A stretch of DNA of 64,000 nt from Pseudocitrobacter cyperus. GTDB lineage: Bacteria; Pseudomonadota; Gammaproteobacteria; Enterobacterales; Enterobacteriaceae. This document shows, in pieces, positions 50,867-60,055 of this stretch (positions are counted from its first letter, which is position 1; each line of letters begins with the position of its first letter). The DNA lies in NCBI RefSeq assembly GCF_039889165.1, contig NZ_JAYMYY010000001.1, forward strand, positions 930,001 through 994,000. Reading direction: 5' to 3'. The position numbers and the translations under genes were made by a program. The notes beneath the pieces are model-generated. The model saw only the letters and a program-made list of their open reading frames with translations. It was not told where the DNA came from and searched no databases.

Positions 50867-52525
50867 ATGTCGCAATTTTTCTATAACCAACGCGAAAACC
50901 TCGTTAATGACGCAATTGAAGGGGCGATCGTCGCCAGCCCATGGAATAACCTCGCCCGACTGGACACAGACCCTGCAATCCGCATTGTCGTCCGTCGCGA
51001 TCTGGACAAATCCCGGGTAGCGGTGATCTCCGGGGGTGGTGCCGGACACGAACCGGCCCATATCGGTTTTGTCGGAAAAGGGATGCTCACAGCGGCAGTG
51101 TGCGGCGATTTATTCGCTTCCCCAAGCGTTGATGCGGTGCTAACGGCAATTCAGGCCGTGACTGGCGACGCAGGCTGCCTGCTTATCGTTAAAAACTACA
51201 CCGGAGACCGTCTGAACTTTGGCCTGGCAGCGGAAAAAGCCCGCCGCATGGGTTACAAAGTGGAAATGGTGATTGTTGGCGATGATATCTCTCTGCCTGA
51301 TAACAAACACCCACGGGGGATTGCCGGCACCATCCTGATCCACAAAGTCGCAGGCTATTTCGCGGAAACCGGCAGTAACCTGGATACGGTCGCTCGCGAA
51401 GCCCGGATGGCAATGGCGCGGGTATTCAGCATCGGAGTGGCTATCTCAAGCTGCCATCTGCCAGCCAATCCGCAGGATAACGTTCGTCATCATCCTGGCC
51501 AGGCGGAGCTGGGGATGGGGATCCACGGCGAGCCTGGCGCCATCGTGGTTAACACACAAAACAGCGCCGAAATCGTGCGCCTGATGGTCGATAAAATCAT
51601 CGCCGTACTACCGGATACCGGCCGACTGATGGTGATGCTCAATAATCTGGGCGGGGTATCCGTCACCGAAATGGCGATAATCACCCGAGAGCTGACATCC
51701 GGCCCGCTGGCCACGCGTACCGAATGGTTAACCGGCCCCGCGCCACTGGTTAGCGCCCTGGATATGAAAGGTTTTTCCATTACCGTCATGGTCATGGAAG
51801 AAGGCATTGAAAAAGCGTTGCTTTCAGAGGTGAAAACCGCAGGCTGGCTGCCGCCGGTGCGCCTTCGTCAGCAGGCAACGATGCCCTGCGAAATCAAAAG
51901 CGCCAGGGTCGCCTTTACACCTTCAGAAAATGCGCAGGTCGGGCACTGCGTCGACACGATTACCGCGACACTGTCAGGGCTGGAAAGCGAACTCAATGCC
52001 CTTGACGCCAAAGTGGGCGATGGCGATACCGGCTCCACCTTTGCAGCCGGGGCTCGCGAAATCGCCAGGCTGCTGCGACAGCATCAACTCCCGCTGGCTG
52101 AACTGGATACGCTGTGTGCGCTGACGGGAGAACGCTTAACGGTCGTGATGGGTGGCTCAAGCGGTGTGCTGATGTCCATCTTCTTTACGGCAGCAGGTCA
52201 GGCCATTCATGAAGGAAAATCGCTGGTCACTGCATTGCAGTCAGGCCTTGCGCAAATGAAATTTTACGGCGGCGCAGACCTTGGCGATCGCACGCTGATA
52301 GATGCGCTACAGCCCGCGCTGGAGTCGCTGGCACAGCAGCCAGGGGATCTGGATGCCGCATACCGTGCGGCCCAGGCCGGAGCGGATGCCACCAGCCAGG
52401 CCACCAAAGCCAACGCGGGACGTGCATCCTATCTGAACAGTGAAAGCCTGGCGGGCAATATGGATCCTGGTGCTCACGCGGTAGCCTGTGTATTTAAAGC
52501 CCTGGCGCAAACGACAGCGGAGTGA
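50867..52525 (+). CDS. ATP-dependent dihydroxyacetone kinase (fused Dak1-Dak2)
   Basis: 552 residues, same length as the ATP-dependent DhaK of Citrobacter freundii and clearly homologous. Dak1 (~1-330): VISGGGAGHEPAHIGFVGKGML, covalent His in MGIHGEPGAI. Dak2 (~355-550): DAKVGDGDTGSTFAAGAREIA metal-ATP site and VMGGSSGVLMSIFFTAAGQ. One chain, uses ATP directly. Shares the dhaKLM strand, 76 bases behind dhaM. The E. coli cluster lacks it; Klebsiella has both types. Confidence 0.94.
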   Translation: MSQFFYNQRENLVNDAIEGAIVASPWNNLARLDTDPAIRIVVRRDLDKSRVAVISGGGAGHEPAHIGFVGKGMLTAAVCGDLFASPSVDAVLTAIQAVTGDAGCLLIVKNYTGDRLNFGLAAEKARRMGYKVEMVIVGDDISLPDNKHPRGIAGTILIHKVAGYFAETGSNLDTVAREARMAMARVFSIGVAISSCHLPANPQDNVRHHPGQAELGMGIHGEPGAIVVNTQNSAEIVRLMVDKIIAVLPDTGRLMVMLNNLGGVSVTEMAIITRELTSGPLATRTEWLTGPAPLVSALDMKGFSITVMVMEEGIEKALLSEVKTAGWLPPVRLRQQATMPCEIKSARVAFTPSENAQVGHCVDTITATLSGLESELNALDAKVGDGDTGSTFAAGAREIARLLRQHQLPLAELDTLCALTGERLTVVMGGSSGVLMSIFFTAAGQAIHEGKSLVTALQSGLAQMKFYGGADLGDRTLIDALQPALESLAQQPGDLDAAYRAAQAGADATSQATKANAGRASYLNSESLAGNMDPGAHAVACVFKALAQTTAE

Positions 52526-52534
52526 TCAGTTATG

Positions 52535-52567
52535 CATCCAGAATGGCGCTCAGGCTCATTCTGGATG
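52535..52567. terminator. 11-bp hairpin after ATP-type kinase gene
   Basis: CATCCAGAATG / CATTCTGGATG with an 11-base loop. It covers the end of the convergent LysR gene. No T-run. Confidence 0.45.
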
Positions 52568-53491
52568 ATAACCCAGGTAATTTTCAGTTTTATCTTTCTC
52601 GACCTCATCGACTATCCCGGCCACTCGTTCTGCGAGGAACGATAATAAGACCCGGGTGACAGCGCTATTTTGCCGATGTCTGGGATAGAGCGCGCTGAGC
52701 GTCAGCGGCGGTGGCGAATCCTCCGCCAATATCTGCACCAGCGTCCCCTGCCGCAGCGACTCTTCCACAATAAATGCTGGCAGAAGCGCCACGCCAACAC
52801 CCGCTTCTGCGGCATCACGGATCACTTCGCCATTGTTGCTGCTAAGACTTCCCCGCACCGCAAATGTGTTCACTGTACCATCTGATTTTAATTTCCAGCC
52901 CACCTGGCCTTCACGCCCGTATAACAGGCAGTTGTGGCGGATAAGATCGGCACCAGAGCGAGGAGCGCCGTGGGTCTTAAGATAGTCCGGGCTGGCACAG
53001 ACCACCATCGCCAGTTTCCCCAGACAGCGGGCAATCAGCGTGGAGTCCATCAGGTTGCCAATGCGCAGCACCATATCGTAGCCCTCCCCCACCACATCGA
53101 CGTAATGATCACTCATATCGATATGTATCGACAGCTCCGGGTGCGCGGTCTGAAATTCAACAACCAAAGGAGCCAGCCGGCGGACGCCATAGATCATCGG
53201 CAGGCTAATACGATAGGAACCGGTTAGCTTTTGCTGGCGGGAGGAGATGACCTGTTCGGCTTCATGTACCTCTTCCAGGATGCGCTGCGCGTGGTGGAAA
53301 AAGACCTGCCCCGTATCCGTCACCGACAGCTTGCGGGTATTGCGTACCAGCAGACGAGCGGCGACTTTTTTTTCCAGCGCCGCCACTCTTCGGCTGACAT
53401 ATTGTTTCGACAACTGCAGATGCTCCGCCGCTGCCGTAAAACTTCCCATATTCACGATGGTTACAAAAATCCGGATATCTTCTAACTGCAT
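52556..53491 (-). CDS. LysR-family regulator
   Basis: 311 residues. Winged helix IRIFVTIVNMGSFTAAAEHLQLSKQYVSRRVAALEKKVAARLLVRNTRK; effector domain with YRISLPMIYGVRRLAPLVVEFQTAHPELSIHIDMSDHYVDVV and a long C-terminal segment. CrgA/DhaS-like subgroup. Ribosome site AGGTG. It lies just after the ccm run on the same strand (60 bases) and faces the dha operon. Target not known. Confidence 0.86.
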   Translation of the reverse strand: MQLEDIRIFVTIVNMGSFTAAAEHLQLSKQYVSRRVAALEKKVAARLLVRNTRKLSVTDTGQVFFHHAQRILEEVHEAEQVISSRQQKLTGSYRISLPMIYGVRRLAPLVVEFQTAHPELSIHIDMSDHYVDVVGEGYDMVLRIGNLMDSTLIARCLGKLAMVVCASPDYLKTHGAPRSGADLIRHNCLLYGREGQVGWKLKSDGTVNTFAVRGSLSSNNGEVIRDAAEAGVGVALLPAFIVEESLRQGTLVQILAEDSPPPLTLSALYPRHRQNSAVTRVLLSFLAERVAGIVDEVEKDKTENYLGYHPE

Positions 53492-53551
53492 GCTTTCACC
53501 TGATACGGGATGCTCAGTACATCTGTATTACACATCAATTTATTGTAAATG

Positions 53552-54331
53552 CTATTGCGCCAGATGGCGTGCCATCATGTCGCAGCGTGTCCCTCTGTTT
53601 TCCAGTAGATTAAGCACCGGCTGGCCCTGACTCATTGCGGCGGTGCGCAGATTTTCGGGATATTTTTTTAGCAGATCATGCAGTTTCATTTCCCCCTGGC
53701 GGACTGCGCTTTCATCGCCGGTACAAATCAAGGCCCCGGCATAATCCAGCGCGATTGCCGCGCTTTCTGGTGCTAACTGACTTGCTTTAGCGAACGCGCC
53801 CATCGCCATATCGCCATTGTTCAGCACCATGCCAAGGCGACCCAGCAGACGCCAGGCGTCCAGATCGTCAGGAAAAGTTTGCAGGTGGCTGCGCAACCCC
53901 AGCCCCAGTTGCTCAACTTCATCCATACGCAGCGGACGTTCCGCCGGGTTGAGCACACGTTGCAACAGCGTCGGAAATTCGTTCTGCGCCAGACGTAGCG
54001 TATTCACTTCACTGAGATTACTGGTTTTGAGGAAAACCCCGACGCTGATCACCACCAGCGCCAGCGCGCCGGGCAGCAGCAGCCAGCGACTCTGGGGACG
54101 ATATGCCGTTGGAACCGCCGCCGGGGTATCAGATAACAACGTGCGTTGTAGCTCCACCACCATCGCATCACGCTCCTGAGGATCGCCCTGCTCAATCTCC
54201 TGAAGACGGGCGTGATAAAACGCGCGATTCAGGGCATCATGTCCGACGTCATCGCGTGTAGCCCAGGGAAAGAAAAGCAGCCCGATAGCGCTCGCCAGCA
54301 GCAGCGCCACCACAATTAAAAACAGGGTCAT
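53552..54331 (-). CDS. ccmI: CcmI, TPR protein of cytochrome c maturation
   Basis: 259 residues. N-terminal two membrane helices (TLFLIVVALLLASAIGLLFFPW, then LLLPGALALVVISVGVFL) with a cytosolic loop between them, then TPR repeats (LDAWRLLGRLGMVLNNGDMAMGAFAKASQLAPESAAIALDYAGALI) that hold apocytochrome c. In E. coli it is fused to CcmH in one 350-residue protein; here the two are separate genes overlapping by four bases. Last gene of the run. Confidence 0.88.
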   Translation of the reverse strand: MTLFLIVVALLLASAIGLLFFPWATRDDVGHDALNRAFYHARLQEIEQGDPQERDAMVVELQRTLLSDTPAAVPTAYRPQSRWLLLPGALALVVISVGVFLKTSNLSEVNTLRLAQNEFPTLLQRVLNPAERPLRMDEVEQLGLGLRSHLQTFPDDLDAWRLLGRLGMVLNNGDMAMGAFAKASQLAPESAAIALDYAGALICTGDESAVRQGEMKLHDLLKKYPENLRTAAMSQGQPVLNLLENRGTRCDMMARHLAQ

Positions 54332-54786
54332 ATCTCTTTCTCTTTTTCCAGTAGCGCCGCCAGCCGCGCTCGCTCTTCATCACTGAGTTCGTCATCGCTT
54401 GCGTCACGGCGTCGTGCGCGCAAGACCACAACCGTTGCGCCCACCGCAACAAATAGCGCCGGTAACAGCCACAGCGCCAGCGTACCGGGTGTCACCGGCG
54501 GTTCATAGCTGACAAAATTGCCGTAGCGCGCCACCATATAGTCCATAATCTGCTGTTTGCTCTGCCCCTGCTGGAGCAGTTCATACACCTTTTGCCGCAT
54601 ATCGGCGGCGATCATGGCGTTGGAATCCGCTACGCTGTTGTTCTGACATTTCGGGCAGCGCAACTGGGCGGTGATATCGCGAAACGTCTGCTCCTGGGCA
54701 TCATCTTTAAACTGCCAGGTCTCAATGGCCGCCAGCGCGTTGCAGGCCAGCATCAGCGCCATGATCCCGAGTATCCAGCGTTTCAT
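54328..54786 (-). CDS. ccmH: CcmH, thiol-redox protein of haem lyase
   Basis: 152 residues. Signal peptide (MKRWILGIMALMLACNALA), then the LRCPKCQNNSVADSNA motif with the CXXC that reduces apocytochrome cysteines, and a C-terminal membrane helix (LALWLLPALFVAVGATVVVL). Coupled at both ends by four-base overlaps with CcmG and CcmI genes. Confidence 0.92.
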   Translation of the reverse strand: MKRWILGIMALMLACNALAAIETWQFKDDAQEQTFRDITAQLRCPKCQNNSVADSNAMIAADMRQKVYELLQQGQSKQQIMDYMVARYGNFVSYEPPVTPGTLALWLLPALFVAVGATVVVLRARRRDASDDELSDEERARLAALLEKEKEI

Positions 54787-55340
54787 GATGACGCTCCCTG
54801 GCTGTACTGCCGCCAGAGCGGTTCCAGTTGTTCACGCCAGACGCGTTCGTCCAGCGCGCCAGCGTGACGCCAGCGCACCACCCCGCCCCCGTCAATCAGG
54901 AAGGTCTCCGGCGCGCCGTAAACGCCAAGATCAAGCCCCAACATACCGTTGCCGTCAAACAGGCTGAGCGAATAGGGATTACCGAGCTGATTAAGCCAGT
55001 CGACGGCTTTGCGCCTGTCGTCTTTGTAATTCATCCCCACCACTCTCACGCCCTGCCCGGAGAGTTGATTCAGAAACTGATGTTCAGCGCGACAAGTCGG
55101 ACACCAGGTCGCCCAGACGTTGAGTAACAACGGCTTACCGCTGATCAGCACCGAACGGTCGTACAACTCGCCGGGTTTGTTTAACGCTTCCAGACGAAAG
55201 GCCGGAACCGGCTTTCCGATCAACGCCGACTCAAGTCTGGTTGGGTCGTCGCCCTCCGCGTTACGCATCAACTGCCAGAGTAGCGCGATGACCAGCGCCA
55301 GAAACAGAATCAGCGGCAGAAACAGGATCTTACGCGTCAT
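54783..55340 (-). CDS. ccmG: CcmG (DsbE), periplasmic thioredoxin-like reductase
   Basis: 185 residues. N-terminal anchor helix, thioredoxin fold with WATWCPTCRAEHQFL active site and the cis-Pro loop GAPETFLIDGGGVVRWRHAG. It keeps apocytochrome c thiols reduced. Overlaps the CcmF gene by 11 bases. Confidence 0.94.
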   Translation of the reverse strand: MTRKILFLPLILFLALVIALLWQLMRNAEGDDPTRLESALIGKPVPAFRLEALNKPGELYDRSVLISGKPLLLNVWATWCPTCRAEHQFLNQLSGQGVRVVGMNYKDDRRKAVDWLNQLGNPYSLSLFDGNGMLGLDLGVYGAPETFLIDGGGVVRWRHAGALDERVWREQLEPLWRQYSQGASS

Positions 55341-57291
55341 GATTCACCTCCAGACTCTTTTTCCGCATCCGATAGCGCGGGTCGAGCATGCAGCACAAAC
55401 CGCCCAGCGCCATTAACACACCGCCGTACCAGATCCAGCGGACAAACGGCTTGTAATAGAGGCGTACCGCCCAGCTTCCGTCGTCGAGTTCTTCACCCAG
55501 CGCCGCATACAGATCGCGCGTTAACCCACCGTCGATAGCCGCTTCCGTCATCATCATACGGCTGGCGCTATAAAAGCGTTTTTCCGCATACAGCGTAGCT
55601 TCCGGACGCCCATGGTGAGTCACCTGAATAATCCCTTCACCGCCAAACCAGTTGGGGCCAACTATGTCGCGAACGCCATTGAAAACGAAGTGATACTGGT
55701 GAATATCAATGCTATCTCCCGCTTTCATGCGTACATCGCGCTCCACGCTGTAGCTCTGGCTGAATGCGATGCCGGTGACGGTGACGGCCACGCCGATATG
55801 CCCCAACACCATTCCCCACTGGCTGCGCGAGAGTTTCGTCAGGCCGACCCAGAAACCATGGCGATGGGTCGCGCGTTCATGCAGTTCTATCAGCACAAAA
55901 ATAAACACCCACAGCGCCATCATCAGGCCGATGACCGTCATCGCGGCAATGCGATCCTGTAACAGCCACGGAAGCACAATGGCCAGCACTAACGTCAGCA
56001 CCAGAGAAATCACCAGCCGTTTAATTTGCTTCTTCGCATCATCGCGACGCCAGCGCACCAAAGGGCCAATGCCCAGCAGCAGAGCGAATGGCGCCATCAG
56101 CACGGTAAAGAGAGTATTGAAGAATGGCTCGCCGATAGAGATGCTGCCCAGCCCCAGCTCTTTATGCACCAGCGGCAACAGCGTGCCGAGAAGAACCACC
56201 AGCATGGCGGCAATAAGTAAAATGTTATTGCCCAGCAGGAAGGATTCCCTCGACCATAGAGTATGTTCAACGCGTGCCCGCACGCTGCCGCCTTTGAGGG
56301 CGTACAGCAGCAGCGAGCCGCCGATAACCAGCACCAGCAGCGCCAGAATAAACATCCCGCGCGCGGGATCGGAAGCGAACGCATGTACCGACACCAGTAC
56401 ACCGGAACGCACCAGGAATGTCCCCATCAGGCATAGCGAGAAGGCGCTGATTGCCAGCAGAACCGTCCAGGCACGGAAGCTCCCGCGTTTTTCAGTGACC
56501 GCCAGCGAGTGCATCAGCGCGGTACCGACCAGCCACGGCATAAACGAGGCGTTTTCGACCGGATCCCAGAACCACCAGCCGCCCCAGCCCAGTTCGTAGT
56601 AAGCCCACGCCGAGCCCAGCACGATGCCCATGGTCAGGAATATCCACGCAGCCTGCGTCCACGGGCGCGACCAGCGGGCCCAGGCGGTATCCAGCCTTCC
56701 GGCAAGCAACGAGGCAATCGCAAAGGCGAAGGCAACCGAGAAACCGACGTAGCCCATATAGAGCAACGGCGGATGGAAGATCATCCCGATATCCTGTAAC
56801 AGCGGGTTGAGATCCCGCCCATCAATCGGATAGTCCGGCAGCCCGCGAGTAAACGGGTTAGAGGTAAACAGAATAAACAGCAGGAAACCGGCGCTTACCA
56901 TCCCCATCACCGACAGCACGCGCGCAACCGCATCCAGCGGCATTCGGCGGCTGAACAGCGCAACGGCAAAAGTCCAGCCGCTCATTAATAACACCCACAG
57001 CAGCAGCGAGCCTTCGTGCGCTCCCCAGGTGGCGGCGACGCGATACCAGACAGGCAGCGCGACGTTCGAGTTGTCCGCCACATAGCGAACCGTGAAATCA
57101 TTGACCACGAACGCGTGCACCAGCACCAGGAACGCCGCAAGAATGGCGAAAAACAGCGCCCAGCTTAACGGACGCGCCAGCGCCATCAGCCAGCGGCTTT
57201 GGCGGTAAGCGCCCCAAAGCGGGTAAATCGCAAGCCCCAGCGCAAGCCCCAGCGCCAGGCAGAGTAAAAAGTTGCCCAGTTCCGGCATCAT
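55330..57291 (-). CDS. ccmF: CcmF, haem lyase core
   Basis: 653 residues, about 14-15 helices. The haem-handling WWD motif is WGGWWFWDPVENASFMPWLVGTALMHSLAV; conserved His residues and GMIFHPPLLYMGYVGFSVAFA are present. With CcmH and CcmI it attaches haem to CXXCH. Start MMPELGNFLL as in E. coli CcmF. A 4-base overlap with ccmE. Confidence 0.95.
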   Translation of the reverse strand: MMPELGNFLLCLALGLALGLAIYPLWGAYRQSRWLMALARPLSWALFFAILAAFLVLVHAFVVNDFTVRYVADNSNVALPVWYRVAATWGAHEGSLLLWVLLMSGWTFAVALFSRRMPLDAVARVLSVMGMVSAGFLLFILFTSNPFTRGLPDYPIDGRDLNPLLQDIGMIFHPPLLYMGYVGFSVAFAFAIASLLAGRLDTAWARWSRPWTQAAWIFLTMGIVLGSAWAYYELGWGGWWFWDPVENASFMPWLVGTALMHSLAVTEKRGSFRAWTVLLAISAFSLCLMGTFLVRSGVLVSVHAFASDPARGMFILALLVLVIGGSLLLYALKGGSVRARVEHTLWSRESFLLGNNILLIAAMLVVLLGTLLPLVHKELGLGSISIGEPFFNTLFTVLMAPFALLLGIGPLVRWRRDDAKKQIKRLVISLVLTLVLAIVLPWLLQDRIAAMTVIGLMMALWVFIFVLIELHERATHRHGFWVGLTKLSRSQWGMVLGHIGVAVTVTGIAFSQSYSVERDVRMKAGDSIDIHQYHFVFNGVRDIVGPNWFGGEGIIQVTHHGRPEATLYAEKRFYSASRMMMTEAAIDGGLTRDLYAALGEELDDGSWAVRLYYKPFVRWIWYGGVLMALGGLCCMLDPRYRMRKKSLEVNHDA

Positions 57292-57755
57292 TGGCGATGT
57301 TCCTTTTGCTCAGGCGATGTGGTGCTCATCGCATTATGGATTTCCGGCGGCGTATAGTTTTCATCGTGCTTCGCTAAGACCTGTTGCGCCGTAACATGCC
57401 GATCGCCGTCAAGTACGCCCTGCGCTACCGCCCCCTGCCCTTCGCGGAACAGATCCGGCAGGATACCGTTATAGCTCACCGAGACTGCGCCGCGCGCATC
57501 GTACAGGCGGAAAGTGACATCCAGCGTTTTCTCATTACGCTTGATGCTACCCGGCTCGACATATCCTCCAACGCGCAGTCGCTGACCATTATGCGGCTTT
57601 TCGTGGGTTTCATTTTTGCCGTACAGAATTTCCCCCGGCGTATAAAACAGGTCGATGTTGCTGCTCAGCGCATAGAGCACCAGAGTAACAGCCAGCCCCA
57701 CTCCCGCCAGTACGGCCAGAGCCAGATAAAGGCGAGTTTTACGGCGTGCGTGCAT
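57288..57755 (-). CDS. ccmE: CcmE, haem chaperone
   Basis: 155 residues. N-terminal anchor (RRKTRLYLALAVLAGVGLAVTLVLYAL), OB-fold beta barrel (GQRLRVGGYVEPGSI, VSYNGILPDLFREGQGAVAQG), and the haem-binding His in VLAKHDENYTPPE. Start placed at the ATG (MHARRKTR) with GGAG nine bases upstream; a TTG one codon earlier is less likely. Confidence 0.94.
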   Translation of the reverse strand: MHARRKTRLYLALAVLAGVGLAVTLVLYALSSNIDLFYTPGEILYGKNETHEKPHNGQRLRVGGYVEPGSIKRNEKTLDVTFRLYDARGAVSVSYNGILPDLFREGQGAVAQGVLDGDRHVTAQQVLAKHDENYTPPEIHNAMSTTSPEQKEHRQ

Positions 57756-57972
57756 CAACCTGCTCCTTGTTCATGCGTTCGCGCGCACCGCGTAGGCGTT
57801 GCTCGCGGCGCTGTTGACGGCGAACAGCCTGTAACAGCGATTTATGCTGCCACAGGGAATGGCCGACCAGCCCCAACAGTACAACCAGCGTCGTTGCGAC
57901 CGACAGCCAGACATAGAGGGCGTAACCCCCCATCGACAGAAACGCGGCGAAAGAAGAAAACGCGGGCGTCAT
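57739..57972 (-). CDS. ccmD: CcmD, small haem-transfer accessory protein
   Basis: 77 residues: MTPAFSSFAAFLSMGGYALYVWLSVATT start, one membrane helix, then a charged tail with many Arg and Gln (QAVRRQQRREQRLRGARERM). It releases holo-CcmE from CcmABC. Overlaps ccmE and ccmC. Confidence 0.92.
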   Translation of the reverse strand: MTPAFSSFAAFLSMGGYALYVWLSVATTLVVLLGLVGHSLWQHKSLLQAVRRQQRREQRLRGARERMNKEQVDARTP

Positions 57973-58706
57973 TGCACATCTCCTTTATTGGCAAGCATCG
58001 CCACCCACGGACGACGACGTTCCTGCCAGAGGATCAGGTTACGCAGGCGCAATAACGTTAAGGTGATAAACAGGCAAAGAAAGCCGAGAATGGCGAACCG
58101 TAGCGGCATGCGCATGCTGATATCAATGGTCTGTTGCATGTTGGTTGAGCCCTGATGTAGCGTGTTCCACCACAATACCGAATAGTGAATAATCGGCAGA
58201 TTAACGACGCCCACCAGCGCCAGGATCCCCGCGGCTCGCCCGGCCAGACGCCGATCATCAAATGCGTTCCACAGCGCAATAATCCCGGCGTATAAGAACA
58301 GCAGCACCAGTTCAGACGTCAGGCGCGCATCCCAAATCCACCAGGTGCCCCACATCGGTTTGCCCCAGGCGGAGCCAGTTATCAGGGCAATAAGCGTGTA
58401 GCCTGCCCCAATCGGCGCCAGTGCGATAAGCGTTAAGTCGGCCATTTTCATCTGCCAGACCAGGCCTGCGAAAGCCGCAGCCGCCATAATGGCGTAAATC
58501 GCCATTGACCACATCGCGGCCGGAACGTGCACGTACATAATGCGGTAGCTTTCGCCCTGCTGATAATCCGCAGGCGCGTAGATAAATCCCCACCCCAGCC
58601 CGATAATCAGCAGGAGCGCGCTGAGCGTTGCCAGCCACGGAAGCCAGCGACCACAGAGGGTATACAGCCGCTCCGGTATCGCCAGTTGATGTAATGATTT
58701 CCACAT
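57969..58706 (-). CDS. ccmC: CcmC, haem exporter/ligase subunit
   Basis: 245 residues, six helices, with the tryptophan-rich motif WGKPMWGTWWIWDARLTSELVLLFLYAG and periplasmic His residues that bind haem for CcmE. Start MWKSLHQLAIPERLY matches E. coli CcmC; an ATG 12 bases earlier is an alternative, and the frame is open further without family likeness. Confidence 0.94.
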   Translation of the reverse strand: MWKSLHQLAIPERLYTLCGRWLPWLATLSALLLIIGLGWGFIYAPADYQQGESYRIMYVHVPAAMWSMAIYAIMAAAAFAGLVWQMKMADLTLIALAPIGAGYTLIALITGSAWGKPMWGTWWIWDARLTSELVLLFLYAGIIALWNAFDDRRLAGRAAGILALVGVVNLPIIHYSVLWWNTLHQGSTNMQQTIDISMRMPLRFAILGFLCLFITLTLLRLRNLILWQERRRPWVAMLANKGDVQ

Positions 58707-58737
58707 AAAATTGCTCATCCAGGTGAAAACAGGCCCG

Positions 58738-59394
58738 TTATACGGAAAGCCGCAATGCGGCGGCAGTCGCGAATGGAGCGAGCGTTGCGCTCCCCGCCAG
58801 AAATGCGCCCAGCACCGCGAGATAGCCGTCGACGGGCAGGCCGGCGGCCGCGGCTTCACAGGCGGCGGAAGCAAAAATCAGCATCGGCACGGAGAGAGGC
58901 AATACCAGCAAACTAAGCAGGACACCGCCGCGTTTCAGGCCGACCGTCAGCGCCGCGCCGACCGCGCCGATAAAACTCAATGTCGGCGTGCCAAGCAGAA
59001 GCGTGAGAAACAAAACGCCGGCGCTGTGCCCACTCATGCCGAGCAACAGTGCCGCCAGCGGTGAAACCAGCAACAGAGGCAGCCCGGTCATCATCCAGTG
59101 CGCCAGCACTTTCGCCATCACCACGCCTGACAGCGGCGTCGGCAGCAGCAGTTGCTGTTCCAGCGAACCATCCAGCAGGTCATCGCGAAATAAGCGATCC
59201 ATCACCAGCAGCGAAGCCAGTAGCGCCGCCACCCAGATAACGCCGGGCGCGATTTGCGCCAGCAGCGCGCTTTCCGGCCCGACGCTGAAAGGAAAGAGAG
59301 TGATGACAATCAGGAAAAACCACAGTGGATTAAGAATGTCGGCTCCCCGCCGCCACGCCAGACGCAGTTCGCAAACAAAAATTGTGCGTATCAT
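58738..59394 (-). CDS. ccmB: CcmB, ABC permease of haem maturation
   Basis: 218 residues, six helices (NPLWFFLIVITLFPFSVGPE, GVIWVAALLASLLVMDRLFRDDLLDGSLEQQLLLP, LGTPTLSFIGAVGAALTVGLKRGGVLLSLLVLPLSVP). Works with CcmA to free holo-CcmE. Start MIRTIFVCEL; overlaps the ccmA stop by four bases. Confidence 0.93.
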   Translation of the reverse strand: MIRTIFVCELRLAWRRGADILNPLWFFLIVITLFPFSVGPESALLAQIAPGVIWVAALLASLLVMDRLFRDDLLDGSLEQQLLLPTPLSGVVMAKVLAHWMMTGLPLLLVSPLAALLLGMSGHSAGVLFLTLLLGTPTLSFIGAVGAALTVGLKRGGVLLSLLVLPLSVPMLIFASAACEAAAAGLPVDGYLAVLGAFLAGSATLAPFATAAALRLSV

Positions 59395-60014
59395 GGGAGA
59401 CAGGCCTCCCCGTCGCAAAGCGTGACAACGCGTAACGGGCAGTTCAGTGCCCGCAGCGGCTGGTGCGTGGTCAGCACCACGCTGCCTCCCGCCTGTACGT
59501 GTTTTTCCAGTTGCCGGGTCAAGGTTTCAATCGCCGCGACATCAAGCGCCGCCAGGGGCTCGTCGAGGATCCACAGCGTCGCCTCACTAAGCCACAGGCG
59601 CGCCAGTGCGCTACGCCGCTGCTGCCCTGCCGACAGTTGAAATAGCGGTAAGTCTTCATATCCCGCAAGGCCTACGGCCGCAAGCGCCGCTTCCCTCGCC
59701 TGAAGCGCTGACTGAGGATAGAAAAAGCGCAGATTCTCCTCAGCGCTCAGCGTGGCTTTAACCCCGGGTTTGTGCCCAATCCACAGCAGTTGCTGGTGAA
59801 AGCTGTCGCGCACGCGGGAAAGCCGTTCGCCGTGCCAGCACACACTGCCGCTTTCGGGCTGTGTCAGACCGGTTAACAGACGCAGCAGAGAGGTTTTACC
59901 TGAACCGTTCGCGCCCGCTATCTGCACCACCTCCCCGGCTTGCACCGTAAAAGAGAGTGACTCAAATAGCACCCGTTCCTCGTAGACGCAGGTCAATTGA
60001 TTTGCGTGCAGCAT
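59391..60014 (-). CDS. ccmA: CcmA, ABC ATPase of haem maturation
   Basis: 207 residues. Walker A GANGSGKTSLLRLLTGL, signature LSAGQQRRSALARL, Walker B LWILDEPLAALDV, His in LTTHQPL. Cytosolic partner of CcmB. Start MLHANQLTC; eight codons earlier in frame lie on a hairpin and are dropped. 41 bases after the cytochrome gene. Confidence 0.93.
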   Translation of the reverse strand: MLHANQLTCVYEERVLFESLSFTVQAGEVVQIAGANGSGKTSLLRLLTGLTQPESGSVCWHGERLSRVRDSFHQQLLWIGHKPGVKATLSAEENLRFFYPQSALQAREAALAAVGLAGYEDLPLFQLSAGQQRRSALARLWLSEATLWILDEPLAALDVAAIETLTRQLEKHVQAGGSVVLTTHQPLRALNCPLRVVTLCDGEACLP

Positions 60015-60027
60015 GAAAAACCCTTTA

Positions 60028-60048
60028 ACGGGGAGCAACGCTCCCCGT
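60028..60048 (-). promoter_or_regulatory. Hairpin between cytochrome c gene and ccmA
   Basis: ACGGGGAGC / GCTCCCCGT, 3-base loop, exact 9-bp stem. No immediate T-run (TAAAGGGTTTTTC follows on the minus strand), so likely partial termination or mRNA protection of the upstream dehydrogenase message. Confidence 0.6.
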
Positions 60049-60055
60049 GTATCCG

